Source: a bacterium
GTDB lineage: Bacteria > Zixibacteria > MSB-5A5 > CAIYYT01
DNA length: 64,000 nucleotides
Direction of reading: 5' to 3'
NCBI GenBank assembly: GCA_016708315.1
Contig: JADJGC010000023.1
Location: 620,001-684,000 of the forward strand
Numbering within the stretch: position 1 is the first letter of the stretch; the number at the start of each line of letters is the position of its first letter. The notes beneath the pieces are model-generated. The model worked only from the letters and a program-made list of their open reading frames with translations, had not been told where the DNA came from and ran no database searches. This document shows positions 17,410 to 26,393 of the stretch, in pieces. The position numbers and the translations under genes were made by a program.

Positions 17410-18789
17410 CTAAACAACTTTGTCTTTGTTTTGCGCCCCTTCTTTGGAGCGCTTAAAATAATCTTCTACGAAACTAGTGTCAAACATTCCCGATTGAAAT
17501 ACCGGGTCTGCAATGATTTTTTTCTGAAAATCGATGGTCGTAAAAATGCCCTCGACCACAAATTCATCCAATGCCCGCAGCATCTTACGCAAACCATCTT
17601 GCCGGTTCTTGTCTTTGACGATCAGCTTGGCAATCATCGAGTCATAGTGCGGTGGAACGACATACTTGGCATAGGCATGGGTGTCAACCCGCACACCGTG
17701 GCCGCCCGGCACATGAAATGACGTAATCAACCCCGGGGATGGTGCAAAATTCTTGTCGGGATTCTCGGCGTTGATGCGGCACTCAATGGCATAGCCCGAG
17801 AATATGACCTGCTCCTGCGTGAAGGAGAGTTTCTCGCCGCCGGCAATGCGAAGTTGCTCGACGATGATATCGATATCGGTGACTTCTTCCGTGACCGGAT
17901 GTTCGACCTGAACGCGGGTATTCATTTCCATGAAATAGAAATTACCTGTGCCGTCTACAAGGAACTCGATAGTTCCGGCATTCTGGTATCCAGCGAATTT
18001 GGCGCCGGCAACTGCCGCGGCACCCATCTTCTTCCGCAATTCCGGAGTCATGACTGGCGAAGGTGATTCTTCAATCAGTTTTTGATGCCGTCTTTGTACC
18101 GTGCAATCGCGCTCGCCGAGATGAATTACATTGCCGTGGTTGTCGGCGAGTATCTGAAACTCAACGTGTCGTGGACGATCAACAAAACGCTCAAGGTAGA
18201 TTTCCGGATTGTTGAAAGCAGCCTGGGCTTCCATCTGTGCGGTTCGAAACGCTGATTCCAATTCTGAAGCTTGCTTAACAATGCGCATGCCGCGACCACC
18301 GCCGCCGGCAGCAGCTTTGAGAATAACCGGATATCCAATCTCAGCGATAATCTTCAATGCATCGTCAACATCCGCAATACCCCCGTCACTCCCGGGCACT
18401 ACTGGAACGCCGGCTTTGATCATAGTCTGCTTGGCTTGCACCTTGTCGCCGAGAAGACGAATCACGTCAGGCGCCGGACCAATAAATGTTATTCCACACT
18501 CTTTGCAGATCTGTGCAAATGCGGCGTTTTCGGAGAGAAATCCGTAGCCGGGATGAATTGCTACCGCGCCGGTAATCTCAGCAGCAGCGATGATTCGTTT
18601 GGGATCAAGGTAACTCTCGGCGGACTTTGCCGGACCAATGCAAACTGCTTCGTCAGCAAAACGGACATGCAGTGAATCAATGTCGGCTTCCGAGTAGACG
18701 GCGACTGTAGGCACACCTAATTCACGGCACGCGCGAATGATGCGAAGGGCGATTTCGCCGCGATTGGCAATAAGGATTTTCTTGAACAA
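17410..18789 (-). CDS. accC: Biotin carboxylase (acetyl-CoA carboxylase subunit C)
   Basis: 459 residues. It carboxylates the biotin of AccB using ATP and bicarbonate, for malonyl-CoA synthesis. Landmarks: MFKKILIANRGEIALRIIRA, ATP-grasp glycine loop KAAAGGGGRGMRIV, HLGERDCTVQRRHQKLIEE, MEMNTRVQVEHPVTE. Translation probably starts at a TTG (18789) with GGAGAAGGA just upstream. It is the first gene of the gcv operon, whereas accB lies at 28.8 kb behind an M24 peptidase, so the usual accB-accC pair is split. A 6-bp hairpin (18823-18837) lies in its leader. Confidence 0.97.
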   Translation of the reverse strand: MFKKILIANRGEIALRIIRACRELGVPTVAVYSEADIDSLHVRFADEAVCIGPAKSAESYLDPKRIIAAAEITGAVAIHPGYGFLSENAAFAQICKECGITFIGPAPDVIRLLGDKVQAKQTMIKAGVPVVPGSDGGIADVDDALKIIAEIGYPVILKAAAGGGGRGMRIVKQASELESAFRTAQMEAQAAFNNPEIYLERFVDRPRHVEFQILADNHGNVIHLGERDCTVQRRHQKLIEESPSPVMTPELRKKMGAAAVAGAKFAGYQNAGTIEFLVDGTGNFYFMEMNTRVQVEHPVTEEVTDIDIIVEQLRIAGGEKLSFTQEQVIFSGYAIECRINAENPDKNFAPSPGLITSFHVPGGHGVRVDTHAYAKYVVPPHYDSMIAKLIVKDKNRQDGLRKMLRALDEFVVEGIFTTIDFQKKIIADPVFQSGMFDTSFVEDYFKRSKEGAQNKDKVV

Positions 18790-18822
18790 TTCCTTCTCCT
18801 GACCAATAGTCGTAGCGCTAAA

Positions 18823-18837
18823 CGGCGTCTTACGCCG
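18823..18837 (-). other. Short leader hairpin upstream of accC
   Basis: CGGCGT / ACGCCG with a 3-base loop, 33 bases before the accC start. No glycine-riboswitch signature is visible in the leader, so any role is unknown. Confidence 0.4.
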
Positions 18838-18970
18838 GATAGAGTACGAGATTCTGAAAAACTAAGCAAGGTGATTTAATGGCTTTATCTGCCCTGATAA
18901 TTGGGCAGGTTCCGGGGCTATCAGACTCAATAATCTTGCCTTTTCGGCCATTCGGACGATATTGTTCTGA

Positions 18971-20524
18971 ATGATAAATAAACTGTTCGAATCGATAATA
19001 TCTCAAATTTGCAGCCAGCACTTTTCGCGCAATTTCCGCTATTCCCATCCACTGATTCTGATCCTGTTGATGACGCCGATTTTCAGTGCAATCGCCCAAT
19101 CGGCACAGGTCAACTGGTCGTGGTCAGGTGCAGTTACAGAATCTTCATTCCGAGTCAATGCACGGACATCTGTCGACAGCGTGGCTGTTCGCCTGATCGT
19201 GAGCCTCAATTCGGACTTGAGTTCACCAACATATTCTTCGCTTGATACCGCTCTCGGCATCAAGAACAACCGGATAGTTAAGCTACGCATCGACAGTCTG
19301 TTACCCGGCACTGACTACTACTATGGATTCGAGATCGACGGAGTCAAAGACACGACTGCATACGGCCGATCAAGGACTTTTGCAGATGGGCCGCACTCGT
19401 TTACAATTGCACTGGCTTCCTGTGCGCAGACCGGCTCGACACATGAGGTATTCAATACAATCAGATCGCATGATCCTGTGCTGTTCCTTCATTTGGGCGA
19501 CCTGCATTATCAAAACATAGCCGCAAACAATATCAACCTGTATCGAAACGCCTTCGAGAGCGTAATGGCCTCGCCACCTCAGGCAGCGCTCTATCGCGAC
19601 ATACCGATAGCCTATATCTGGGACGATCACGACTATGGTCCCAACAACTCAGATTCAACTTCCGCCAGCAAATCGGCAGCGAGATTGGCTTACCGGGAGC
19701 ACCTGCCCCATTATCCACTTTCTTCCGGCGAAGGAAATGTCCCGATAAACTACGCGTTTTCGATTGGTCGTGTGCGTTTCATAGTCTGTGATATGCGCTC
19801 GGCAAGGAGCCCTGCATTTTCAACTGACAATCCGACAAAGACAATGCTTGGAGCTTCGCAAAAGGAGTGGTTCAAGAGGCAACTACTGGTTGCCAATGGT
19901 CGGTATCCGCTAATTGTCTGGGTAAATACGCTTCCCTGGATTGGCAATACCGGCGATGATGGATGGTACTTGTATACCAATGAACGGCGGGAGATAGCGA
20001 ATTTTATCGCTGACAACGACATTCGCGGCCTTTGTATGCTTTCCGGGGACGCACATATGCTGGCAATTGACGATGGAACCAACAGTGATTATTCAACTTC
20101 AGAAAGGGCAGCATTTCCTGTTTTTCATGCCGCGGCACTTGATCAGACCGGCAGCATTAAAGGAGGACCATACAGCCACGGCGCTTTTGCTGGGCGCGGC
20201 CACTTCGGCTTAATGACCGTCTCAGACGATGGCGATTCAACCATTAGCGTTAGTTGGAGCGGCAGAAATCAGGACGACGCGCCGATAATCGAGTACTCGT
20301 TTACGGTTCCGGTAAGAAACATCGTTTGTGGTGATGCGAATGGAAACGCTGCAATAGATCTTGCTGATGTGGTTCTGTTGGTAGACCACATATTCTCCGG
20401 CGGAACAGCACCGCAAACACTCAGCAATGGCGATGCGGACGGCAACCTCTACCTTACCGTTTCCGATGCCGTGACTCTCTTGAGATATCTACTTTTAGGC
20501 GGTTCCGAACCACTCTGCCCTTAA
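18971..20524 (+). CDS. Secreted PhoD-like metallophosphatase with dockerin-like tail
   Basis: 517 residues. A signal segment (HPLILILLMTPIFSAIAQ, residues ~26-43) is followed by a fibronectin-like PhoD N-domain (to TFADGPHSF). The metallophosphatase core has FLHLGDLHYQN, YIWDDHDYGPNNSD and MLSGDAHMLAIDD, matching the PhoD alkaline phosphatase/phosphodiesterase family with Fe/Ca or similar metals. The last ~65 residues are a dockerin-like pair (CGDANGNAAIDLADVVLLVDHI and GDADGNLYLTVSDAV), the same tail type as the carboxypeptidase at the left end. Probably exported for phosphate scavenging or nucleic-acid/phospholipid turnover. The true start may be a little downstream of 18971, since the signal segment is unusually internal. 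Confidence 0.88.
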   Translation: MINKLFESIISQICSQHFSRNFRYSHPLILILLMTPIFSAIAQSAQVNWSWSGAVTESSFRVNARTSVDSVAVRLIVSLNSDLSSPTYSSLDTALGIKNNRIVKLRIDSLLPGTDYYYGFEIDGVKDTTAYGRSRTFADGPHSFTIALASCAQTGSTHEVFNTIRSHDPVLFLHLGDLHYQNIAANNINLYRNAFESVMASPPQAALYRDIPIAYIWDDHDYGPNNSDSTSASKSAARLAYREHLPHYPLSSGEGNVPINYAFSIGRVRFIVCDMRSARSPAFSTDNPTKTMLGASQKEWFKRQLLVANGRYPLIVWVNTLPWIGNTGDDGWYLYTNERREIANFIADNDIRGLCMLSGDAHMLAIDDGTNSDYSTSERAAFPVFHAAALDQTGSIKGGPYSHGAFAGRGHFGLMTVSDDGDSTISVSWSGRNQDDAPIIEYSFTVPVRNIVCGDANGNAAIDLADVVLLVDHIFSGGTAPQTLSNGDADGNLYLTVSDAVTLLRYLLLGGSEPLCP

Positions 20525-20564
20525 GAATCACGCTCTTCACCCGATAACTATTCTAAGCGGTGCG

Positions 20565-20640
20565 ACCTCGGCTGCCAAACGGCAGTCTGGTGGGGCTTGC
20601 GCCCGGTTACCCTAGCTCAAATTACAGTCAATTTGGCGAA
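20565..20640 (+). other. GC-rich structured leader upstream of the REC-HDOD gene
   Basis: Contains CTGCC-AAAC-GGCAG and GGGC-TTGC-GCCC hairpins followed by GGTTACCCTAGCT, about 80 bases before the ATG at 20710. The look is of a structured RNA leader, but I cannot match it confidently to a riboswitch class. Confidence 0.3.
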
Positions 20641-20709
20641 TCGGCTGTTGCCAGAAATTGCAAGGCATCAGCATTCACGGTGAACTACATCCAGACGAAA
20701 GGCCTCCAG

Positions 20710-21906
20710 ATGTCATCTCAGAATGCGCTCATTGTCGGACAACAGGATATAGCAGATGATCTTCGCTTTGGGCTGGGCAAACCAGATAGTGGCTGGAATT
20801 TATACTTTGTCGCCAATGGCGGCGAAGCGCTGGCTGCACTGCAGGATAAGAACTATGATTTGATGGTCACCGACCTGTCGCTCTCCGATATGGAAGCGTC
20901 GGATCTGTTATCCAAAGCACGAGAGATACAACCCGGGGCGGTTCGATTTGTATTGACGGCAGATGACAATCGCGAGCGTATTCTCAGGGCTGTCGCGCAG
21001 TCGCATCAGTTCATTGCCAAACCGATCAAAATCGAAACACTGCGGATGCAGATCAGCAATTCGCTGGCACTCAGAACCGTTCTGACCGACGACAAGCTTC
21101 ACGCGCGGATTTCCCAAATCCGAACGCTTCCGACTCTGCCCAGCATTTACAACCAACTGGTCGCAGAAATGCAGTCAGAAACGGCATCAATGCAGAAGGT
21201 CGCCAATCTGATCAAGCAAGATGTCAGTATCACCGCCAAACTATTGCAGATGACGAATTCCGCGTTTTTCGGAGTATCGACTCGAGTAGAAAACCCTCTG
21301 CAAGCTGCCAATATGTTGGGTATGGACACGGTCAAGAGTCTGGTTCTTACCGCTGGAGTATTCAGCCAATTTGATGATCCCGGCCTTCCCGGCTTCTCGA
21401 TTGAATCTATCTACAACCATAGCCTCGCAGTCGGAACAAGTGCCCGCCACTATGCCAACGCGTTTGGCCTTGGCCGCAAACAAGCCGAAGACGCTCTGAT
21501 GGCGGGAATGCTGCATGACATCGGTAAGTTAGTGATGATGACGAATTTCCGGGAAGAGCTTTCCCAGTCAATACAGATCGCCGAACAACAGAAGATTCCG
21601 ATGCACGCTGCTGAGAAGCAGGTTCTGGGTGTCAGTCATTGCGAAATCGGCGCACACTTGCTTTCGCTTTGGGGGCTATCGGACCTCATTCTCGAAGCTG
21701 TCACACTCCACGACACTCCGGCAAAGAGCACTTGTCCGATGGTCAATATTTTGGCATCAGTGCATATTGCCAATGCCTTCGATCACGATCAGAACTTACC
21801 CGATCGCGATCCTAAGTTCACCCATGCCGATACTGAATATTTGACCAAACTCGGATTGGCGGGACAATTGCCGTACTTGCGGACACTCGCAGGAACTGCC
21901 AAGTAG
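20710..21906 (+). CDS. Response-regulator receiver plus HDOD domain protein
   Basis: 398 residues from the ATG at 20710. An N-terminal receiver-like domain (ALIVGQQDIADDL, phospho-acceptor Asp in YDLMVTDLSLSDME, Lys in FIAKPI) leads to an HDOD domain from about residue 130: LPTLPSIYNQLVAEMQ, VANLIKQDVSITAKLLQM, GMLHDIGKLVMM. HDOD proteins relay signals in motility, stress or cell-cycle control and usually lack phosphodiesterase activity. The frame is open further upstream to 20560, but that part reads through a structured GC-rich leader and is not family-like, so I use the internal ATG. No partner histidine kinase is adjacent. Confidence 0.87.
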   Translation: MSSQNALIVGQQDIADDLRFGLGKPDSGWNLYFVANGGEALAALQDKNYDLMVTDLSLSDMEASDLLSKAREIQPGAVRFVLTADDNRERILRAVAQSHQFIAKPIKIETLRMQISNSLALRTVLTDDKLHARISQIRTLPTLPSIYNQLVAEMQSETASMQKVANLIKQDVSITAKLLQMTNSAFFGVSTRVENPLQAANMLGMDTVKSLVLTAGVFSQFDDPGLPGFSIESIYNHSLAVGTSARHYANAFGLGRKQAEDALMAGMLHDIGKLVMMTNFREELSQSIQIAEQQKIPMHAAEKQVLGVSHCEIGAHLLSLWGLSDLILEAVTLHDTPAKSTCPMVNILASVHIANAFDHDQNLPDRDPKFTHADTEYLTKLGLAGQLPYLRTLAGTAK

Positions 21907-22116
21907 GGACATGTTCGTGAACGAAGTTAAATTCTGACTTACCTCGAAAAGTTGGTGCGTAGCGAAATGTTTCACGCTAAATTGGGTCGAATTTTGTCGG
22001 ATTGATCCGGAATGGCGGACGGCGGTGTCGCCTGTCTCAATTCCAGGTATCGAACCCGCAGGAGGTAGTGTCTGAATTCTCTGATAAAGAAGTGTGGTCG
22101 TGCTGTAGGCAAGATA

Positions 22117-22875
22117 TTGCCGAGCGGGCTCTATCTATACGCCAAGAAAGTCTACTACGCCCGCGAGTTGCGCGCCCTTTCTGAAACCGACGAACTGGAT
22201 TTCGCGGTTCTCAAACACCTGGTCAAGCCATCTGACATCGTTGCCGATATTGGAGCCAACATCGGCGACTACACCAAGATCCTATCCGACCTTGTCGGTC
22301 ACGATGGCAAAGTATACTGTTTTGAGCCAGTGCCAAATACCTACGAGATTCTCTCTTCGAGCATTCGCCGCCTTAAGCTGACAAATGTGAAGAGCTTCAA
22401 TTTCGCGATTTCCAGCCAAGAGGGCCGCTTGAGAATGGAAATCCCAACCTATCCCGACGGCAGAGAATCCCACTATCTGGCGCGCATCGTGACTGACGAG
22501 GAAAATGACAACACTCCAAAAATTGAAGCTGAAGCGCGCCGGCTCGATTCTGTACTTGAATCGGTGATTGGTTTGGTGAAATTCGTAAAGTGCGATGTCG
22601 AAGGACACGAGCTGTCCGCGGTTCGAAGCGCCGAGCAGGTTATTGCGAAATCGAAACCCTCCTGGCTGATCGAATTCTCTACGAATCCAGACGAACCGGA
22701 CAGCGACGCAGCCAAGGTCACACAGATTTTCCGCGATTCCGGTTATCAAATTCTCTGGTACGACGGTGAGTCATTGCGTGTGCGAAAAGCGGGCGACAAG
22801 AGCGTAAACTACTTCTTCTTAACCGAAAAGCACATTGCTGAACTAAGAGACAAAATTCGTTTGGTAACTGCATAG
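22117..22875 (+). CDS. FkbM-family SAM-dependent methyltransferase
   Basis: 252 residues from a TTG at 22117. SAM-binding motif VADIGANIGDYTKIL, then KVYCFEPVPNTYEIL and KCDVEGHELSAVR, as in FkbM O-methyltransferases that act on sugars or lipids. The true N-terminus is unclear: AGGAGG at 22059-22064 precedes a GTG (22068) in another frame. One indel near 22070 would join it to the in-frame CLNSLIKK...GRAVGKIL stretch just before 22117, giving a more natural start. No glycosyltransferase or polyketide gene adjoins it, so the substrate is unknown. Confidence 0.82.
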   Translation: MPSGLYLYAKKVYYARELRALSETDELDFAVLKHLVKPSDIVADIGANIGDYTKILSDLVGHDGKVYCFEPVPNTYEILSSSIRRLKLTNVKSFNFAISSQEGRLRMEIPTYPDGRESHYLARIVTDEENDNTPKIEAEARRLDSVLESVIGLVKFVKCDVEGHELSAVRSAEQVIAKSKPSWLIEFSTNPDEPDSDAAKVTQIFRDSGYQILWYDGESLRVRKAGDKSVNYFFLTEKHIAELRDKIRLVTA

Positions 22876-23012
22876 CCTCTTTCGAGCGTTCTACGAGTCT
22901 CGTTTTCACAAACCAAAAAACTGCATCTCTCGCTTGCTTCGACGCAGTCCTTGGAGTATCTTGAAACTCCAACATCGACAAGACGACCCACAAAGGGCGG
23001 AGACTTGATGTA

Positions 23013-24536
23013 ATGAAAAGGCGCCATCTTCATTTCGTAATTGCTTTCCTGTCGCTCTTTTTGGCAATAGCCGTATTGCTTCTCATTGTGACTTTTCGCA
23101 ATGGCAGTTCAAGCAACTCCTTCGGCATTGAATTCGGAGACGATGCCGACACCACCCGCTGCAACATCAACGCACAGATTGCACGCGATTTGTCCAGAGG
23201 CGATTTGCTGTTCATCGCCGATCAGCAAGAATTTCCAGAATTGTCTCGGCTGACCATCGCCAATTTTCTCGACTACTGGTCTGAGGCAAGAACCGACAGA
23301 TTCGACACAGTACTTCGCGGGCTTGAGAAGATAACGCTGATTCTGAACATCGATTCGCTCTCTCTGAATCGTGCCAACAACTACATGGAATCGTGGGACT
23401 ATCGCGACATCGCGATAGCATCGAATATGTGCGATTCGTCATTCACGACTGCTGATTTGGAATTTTATTGGCGACTCGGCAATGTTCGCCATCGCCTCAA
23501 AGCCGCCAAGGTCCGCGATGCGTGGTGGAATAATGTCGAGTTTGAGATTGTGCCGATGCCAAGTCACTGCGGCGGAGATTTCACGGCGGACTCGACCAAT
23601 GCTGTTCGTCTTGCAGAGAACATTCGTGACTATCGAAGTCTGCATCCTGACGAGAGTATCATCGCGTTTTTCGACGCGCCATTGCTCTATCGGAGGTTGC
23701 CTGCATATTACGGCAAACCTCTTATGGCGACTTCGATTTTGCGCGAACTGGAATCGGACTCCGGTCAAAATGCCAAGTACATTACTGTCGCTCAGGCAGA
23801 CCGCAACCACTGGCCGTTTTCGTTTATGCGGGGCATTCCCGAATGCGATTTCGTGCTGCTCAGCAGTTCGCTTGAGAATACCGCGATCTATAGTGAACTG
23901 CCGCCGATTTTTCAATTTGATCTCCTGGTATTGAGAAGTTGCCCGCCGGATTTGCATCTGCCGATTTCGGCAATCCCCAGCATGAACGTCGCAAGAGCTG
24001 TGGTGGATTGGATGCCGACCTTGACCGACACCACACAGACAGAGACGTGGTCGGCGATGCTAACCTATCTTGATGCTGTCTCAGGAGCTACACCATTGCG
24101 GGTCAATTCCCACGATCGAACGGCGATGCGTGAGGCGTGTATTCAGTGGCAGAAGTGGTCTGACACTGCGCGCGTTGATGTCGTCGAAGAGATTTCTTCG
24201 CTGCGAATTTGGACAAGGCTGATTGACAAGATTGCCGGTGCTTCGAATCTGGTTGCGCGGCACTATGACGAGACCCTGATGTCGATTCTACCGGGAGCGC
24301 CCGCGTTGGATGTTCGTTTCGAGACGCCCACCAAAGCCGAGCGCGCCGCGCAGTTGCGCGGTTATCTGTCTCGCAATCGCGACAAGATCGTGGTGCGGAT
24401 GCTGATCAATGTGCTGTGGGTTGGCGATCCCGAAGAAAAACGCAGCGCCCTGTCGGCTTTGTCGCGAGATACCGGAATGCAGTTCCACACGGCGGCTGGA
24501 GTGGTCGCGGTGGTATCGAGATGGCAGGCCGGATGA
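23013..24536 (+). CDS. Membrane-anchored protein of unknown function
   Basis: 507 residues I do not recognise. One N-terminal membrane helix (HFVIAFLSLFLAIAVLLLIV, residues ~7-27) is followed by a ~475-residue extracytoplasmic domain. Visible features include GDLLFIADQQEFPELSRL near residue 63, a CGGD motif, a charged middle, and a helical C-terminus (RAAQLRGYLSRNRDKIVVRM). The opening after the anchor is loosely reminiscent of ChaN or erythromycin-esterase-like folds, but the key motifs are not convincing. Ribosome site GGCGGAG precedes the ATG. It lies between the FkbM gene and a repeat patch, with no operon context. Confidence 0.7.
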   Translation: MKRRHLHFVIAFLSLFLAIAVLLLIVTFRNGSSSNSFGIEFGDDADTTRCNINAQIARDLSRGDLLFIADQQEFPELSRLTIANFLDYWSEARTDRFDTVLRGLEKITLILNIDSLSLNRANNYMESWDYRDIAIASNMCDSSFTTADLEFYWRLGNVRHRLKAAKVRDAWWNNVEFEIVPMPSHCGGDFTADSTNAVRLAENIRDYRSLHPDESIIAFFDAPLLYRRLPAYYGKPLMATSILRELESDSGQNAKYITVAQADRNHWPFSFMRGIPECDFVLLSSSLENTAIYSELPPIFQFDLLVLRSCPPDLHLPISAIPSMNVARAVVDWMPTLTDTTQTETWSAMLTYLDAVSGATPLRVNSHDRTAMREACIQWQKWSDTARVDVVEEISSLRIWTRLIDKIAGASNLVARHYDETLMSILPGAPALDVRFETPTKAERAAQLRGYLSRNRDKIVVRMLINVLWVGDPEEKRSALSALSRDTGMQFHTAAGVVAVVSRWQAG

Positions 24537-24568
24537 GTGGTAGGGGGGCGACCAGAAGTTTGTAGTTT

Positions 24569-24630
24569 GTAGGTCAAGCCCTCTTGGGGCTTGACAGCAA
24601 AGTAGGTCCGAACCCCTGTGGTTCGGACGT
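24569..24630. repeat. Two GTAGGTC-type hairpins in tandem
   Basis: First hairpin GTCAAGCCC-TCTTG-GGGCTTGAC (24573-24595), second GTCCGAACC-CCTGT-GGTTCGGAC (24606-24628); both are preceded by GTAG. They belong to a family with different stem sequences but the same frame, repeated through 27.05 kb. The rest of 24537-24741 shows nothing gene-like. Confidence 0.75.
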
Positions 24631-24741
24631 CTTGTTGCGTCCTCACGGAGGGGAAACTCGTACCGCGATTGTCGAAACCCCTCGAAATGTCTTGTATGAA
24701 TTGACTTGCTCAAAATAGGTGTTTCGAGCTACTTTACTCCA

Positions 24742-25187
24742 ATGATCAAACTAAGCGCAATACTGGTAATTTTGGGGATGAGTCTCATAGTCGTTTCGTG
24801 CGAGGGCCCGGCGTGATGTCCGAGCAGATGAGTTTTGAAGATGTGATAGGCGCCTACGAGGCGAATTTTGGGTCAGCGGTGTATGACTCCCTCTTTTTAT
24901 ACTCTGATACTACTTATGTTCGCAAGTACGGAAGTCGTGGAGGAAAAGTATTCGTCGATACGGGGACATTTCGATTTGGCGATATTGGATACCGTCACTA
25001 CAGCTTCTACTCTACTCACTTCGTCATGTTCCAACCGGAGTGCGACGAGGGTGGTGGTCGAGTAAATGCGAATTCAGCGATTCCGGAGACAACAGTAGTC
25101 AACTTTCCAATTATGAAGCTCGGAAATTCAGTTCGCATTCATTCCTGCTTTCCAAAGATGTGGTTCTACAGGAAGCGTATAGGCTAG
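24742..25187 (+). CDS. Small predicted lipoprotein, frame broken by one missing base
   Basis: The ATG at 24742 starts a lipoprotein signal (MIKLSAILVILGMSLIVVSC, lipobox VVSC) that ends at a TGA after CEGPA. The next frame continues without a start of its own as MSEQMSFEDVIGAYEANFG, YDSLFLYSDTTYVRKYGSRG and TGTFRFGDIGYRHYSFY. Adding one base near 24812-24816 joins them into about 148 residues. I do not recognise the family. It is probably a periplasm-facing lipoprotein. Its end overlaps by two bases the start of a 137-bp direct repeat. Confidence 0.6.
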
Positions 25188-25322
25188 CAGAGTAGGTCCG
25201 AACCCCTGTGGTTCGGACGTCTTGTGAAGCCCATCGTGTCGAGATACATTTAAGGCACTTGATGATCATATTCAATCGTTATCATAAATGTCAACGACGG
25301 TGATTGCGAATGAAGGGAGTGT
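25186..25322. repeat. 137-bp direct repeat, copy A
   Basis: Starts AGCAGAGTAGGTCCGAACC and ends GAAGGGAGTGT, directly before the ATG of the first DUF4279 gene, so it carries that gene's ribosome site. Copy B at 26516-26654 differs by one 2-base insertion and one substitution. Confidence 0.9.
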
Positions 25323-25751
25323 ATGGAAAAAGATTGCTTTGTTTACAAGACGAGTATCGATTTCATTATCACTTCGCCAGACATTGATTTGGACACCATT
25401 TCAGGCGAACTTGGAATTCTCCCAGATAGGTCGTTCAGAAAAGGAGACTTGGTGACTTCCAAGCATTCTCCCCGAGTAGGCAAAAAGCCCTATTCTCTTT
25501 GGGCGATCCAGTCGCAATCTTATGAAGCTAAAGATGGGACGATCAGCCACCACATTGAATATCTCAAGTCAATTCTCTTGTCTAAGATAGATGTACTAAA
25601 GAGATATAAGGAGGATGCTCGATTTAGTGTCGCCTTTTGGATATGGATTCAGACCGATAACTCAGCTATCGGTCTTGATCTAGGTGAATCTGAATTAGCT
25701 TTTATGAATAGTGTGTCAAATAGGATTAGTTTTTCGCTTTTGACTATGTAA
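25323..25751 (+). CDS. DUF4279-family protein, full-length copy
   Basis: 142 residues. The pattern YKTSIDFIITSPDIDLDTIS, then LGILPDRSFRKGDLV, KKPYSLWAIQSQ, and a closing GISFSLLTM-type strand resembles DUF4279 proteins, small soluble alpha/beta proteins of unknown function. A shorter paralogue follows at 26026-26388. The ATG follows GGAGTGT, supplied by the end of the 137-bp repeat. The lower G+C of this patch compared with flanking core genes suggests recent acquisition or duplication. No toxin-like partner is visible next to it. Confidence 0.65.
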   Translation: MEKDCFVYKTSIDFIITSPDIDLDTISGELGILPDRSFRKGDLVTSKHSPRVGKKPYSLWAIQSQSYEAKDGTISHHIEYLKSILLSKIDVLKRYKEDARFSVAFWIWIQTDNSAIGLDLGESELAFMNSVSNRISFSLLTM

Positions 25752-25858
25752 GGTAGGTCAGAGTGATTACGCTCTTGACGCTCTATAGAGCGGACCCTCT
25801 ATTGCGACCACTTAAATGACGAACTCTATGGAAAGAGTTAGGGAGTTGTTAGTCCGTA

Positions 25859-25920
25859 ACTCAAGCCCTATTGGGGCTTGACTGAGTCATAAAGGCCAAG
25901 CGCCGAGAACGCTTGACCTA
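25859..25920. repeat. Paired hairpins of the GTAGGTC family
   Basis: TCAAGCCC-TATTG-GGGCTTGA (from 25861) is followed by GGCCAAGCG..CGCTTGACC and CTAC. The outer ends are in inverse orientation, as in the unit at 26394-26459. A further degenerate hairpin (GGTCAGAGTGATTACGCTCTTGAC) lies at about 25755-25778. Confidence 0.65.
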
Positions 25921-26025
25921 CCAAACTTTCATATTAAGATTATGGGGAATGGCGATTTACGCAACCCGCATACGGGAGAGGTCATTGGAAACTTGTTTGA
26001 CTATTTACCCTTGAGAGTTAAGAGT

Positions 26026-26388
26026 ATGGAAAAAGATTGCTCCACATTCAAAACGTTTATAGAATTTGCTATTACTTCGCACGAGATTGATTTGGACACA
26101 ATTTCTGACGAACTTGGTATGCTTCCTGACCGGTCGTTCAGAAAAGGGGACTTGGTGACTTCCAAGCATTCTCCCCCAATTGGTCACCATATCGAATTTC
26201 TCAAATCTATTCTATTGCCTAAGATAGAAATCTTGAAGAGATACAAAGAAGATGCTCGCTTTAGTGTCAGTTTCTTGATATGGATTGAGACCGACAATCC
26301 AGGCATAGGTATTGACCTTAACGAAACTGAAACAGCCTTCTTGAATAGTATTTCCAATGGGATTAGTTTTTCGCTTTTGACTATGTAG
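26026..26388 (+). CDS. DUF4279-like paralogue with internal deletion
   Basis: 120 residues from the ATG at 26026 (MEKDCSTFKTFIEF), clearly related to the protein at 25323-25751: both share LPDRSFRKGDLVTSKHSP, KRYKEDARFSV and the closing SNGISFSLLTM-type end. Between SKHSP and HHIE, 25 residues of the first copy are replaced by three (PIG). That is an in-frame loss of 22 codons that removes the KKPYSLWAIQS strand. The fold may be impaired, so this could be a decaying duplicate. The frame is open upstream to 25942, but alignment with the paralogue supports 26026. Confidence 0.6.
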   Translation: MEKDCSTFKTFIEFAITSHEIDLDTISDELGMLPDRSFRKGDLVTSKHSPPIGHHIEFLKSILLPKIEILKRYKEDARFSVSFLIWIETDNPGIGIDLNETETAFLNSISNGISFSLLTM

Positions 26389-26393
26389 AGTTC

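Noticed and set aside
18790..18970. Glycine riboswitch before the accC-gcv operon
   Set aside because: The leader has one short hairpin but none of the paired glycine-aptamer signatures.
22020..22065. tRNA-like T-arm (GGGTTCGATACC) on the minus strand
   Set aside because: No acceptor, D-arm or anticodon arm can be formed around it.
25323..26388. DUF4279 proteins as immunity proteins of a polymorphic toxin
   Set aside because: No toxin or secreted repeat protein lies nearby, and the family role is not established.
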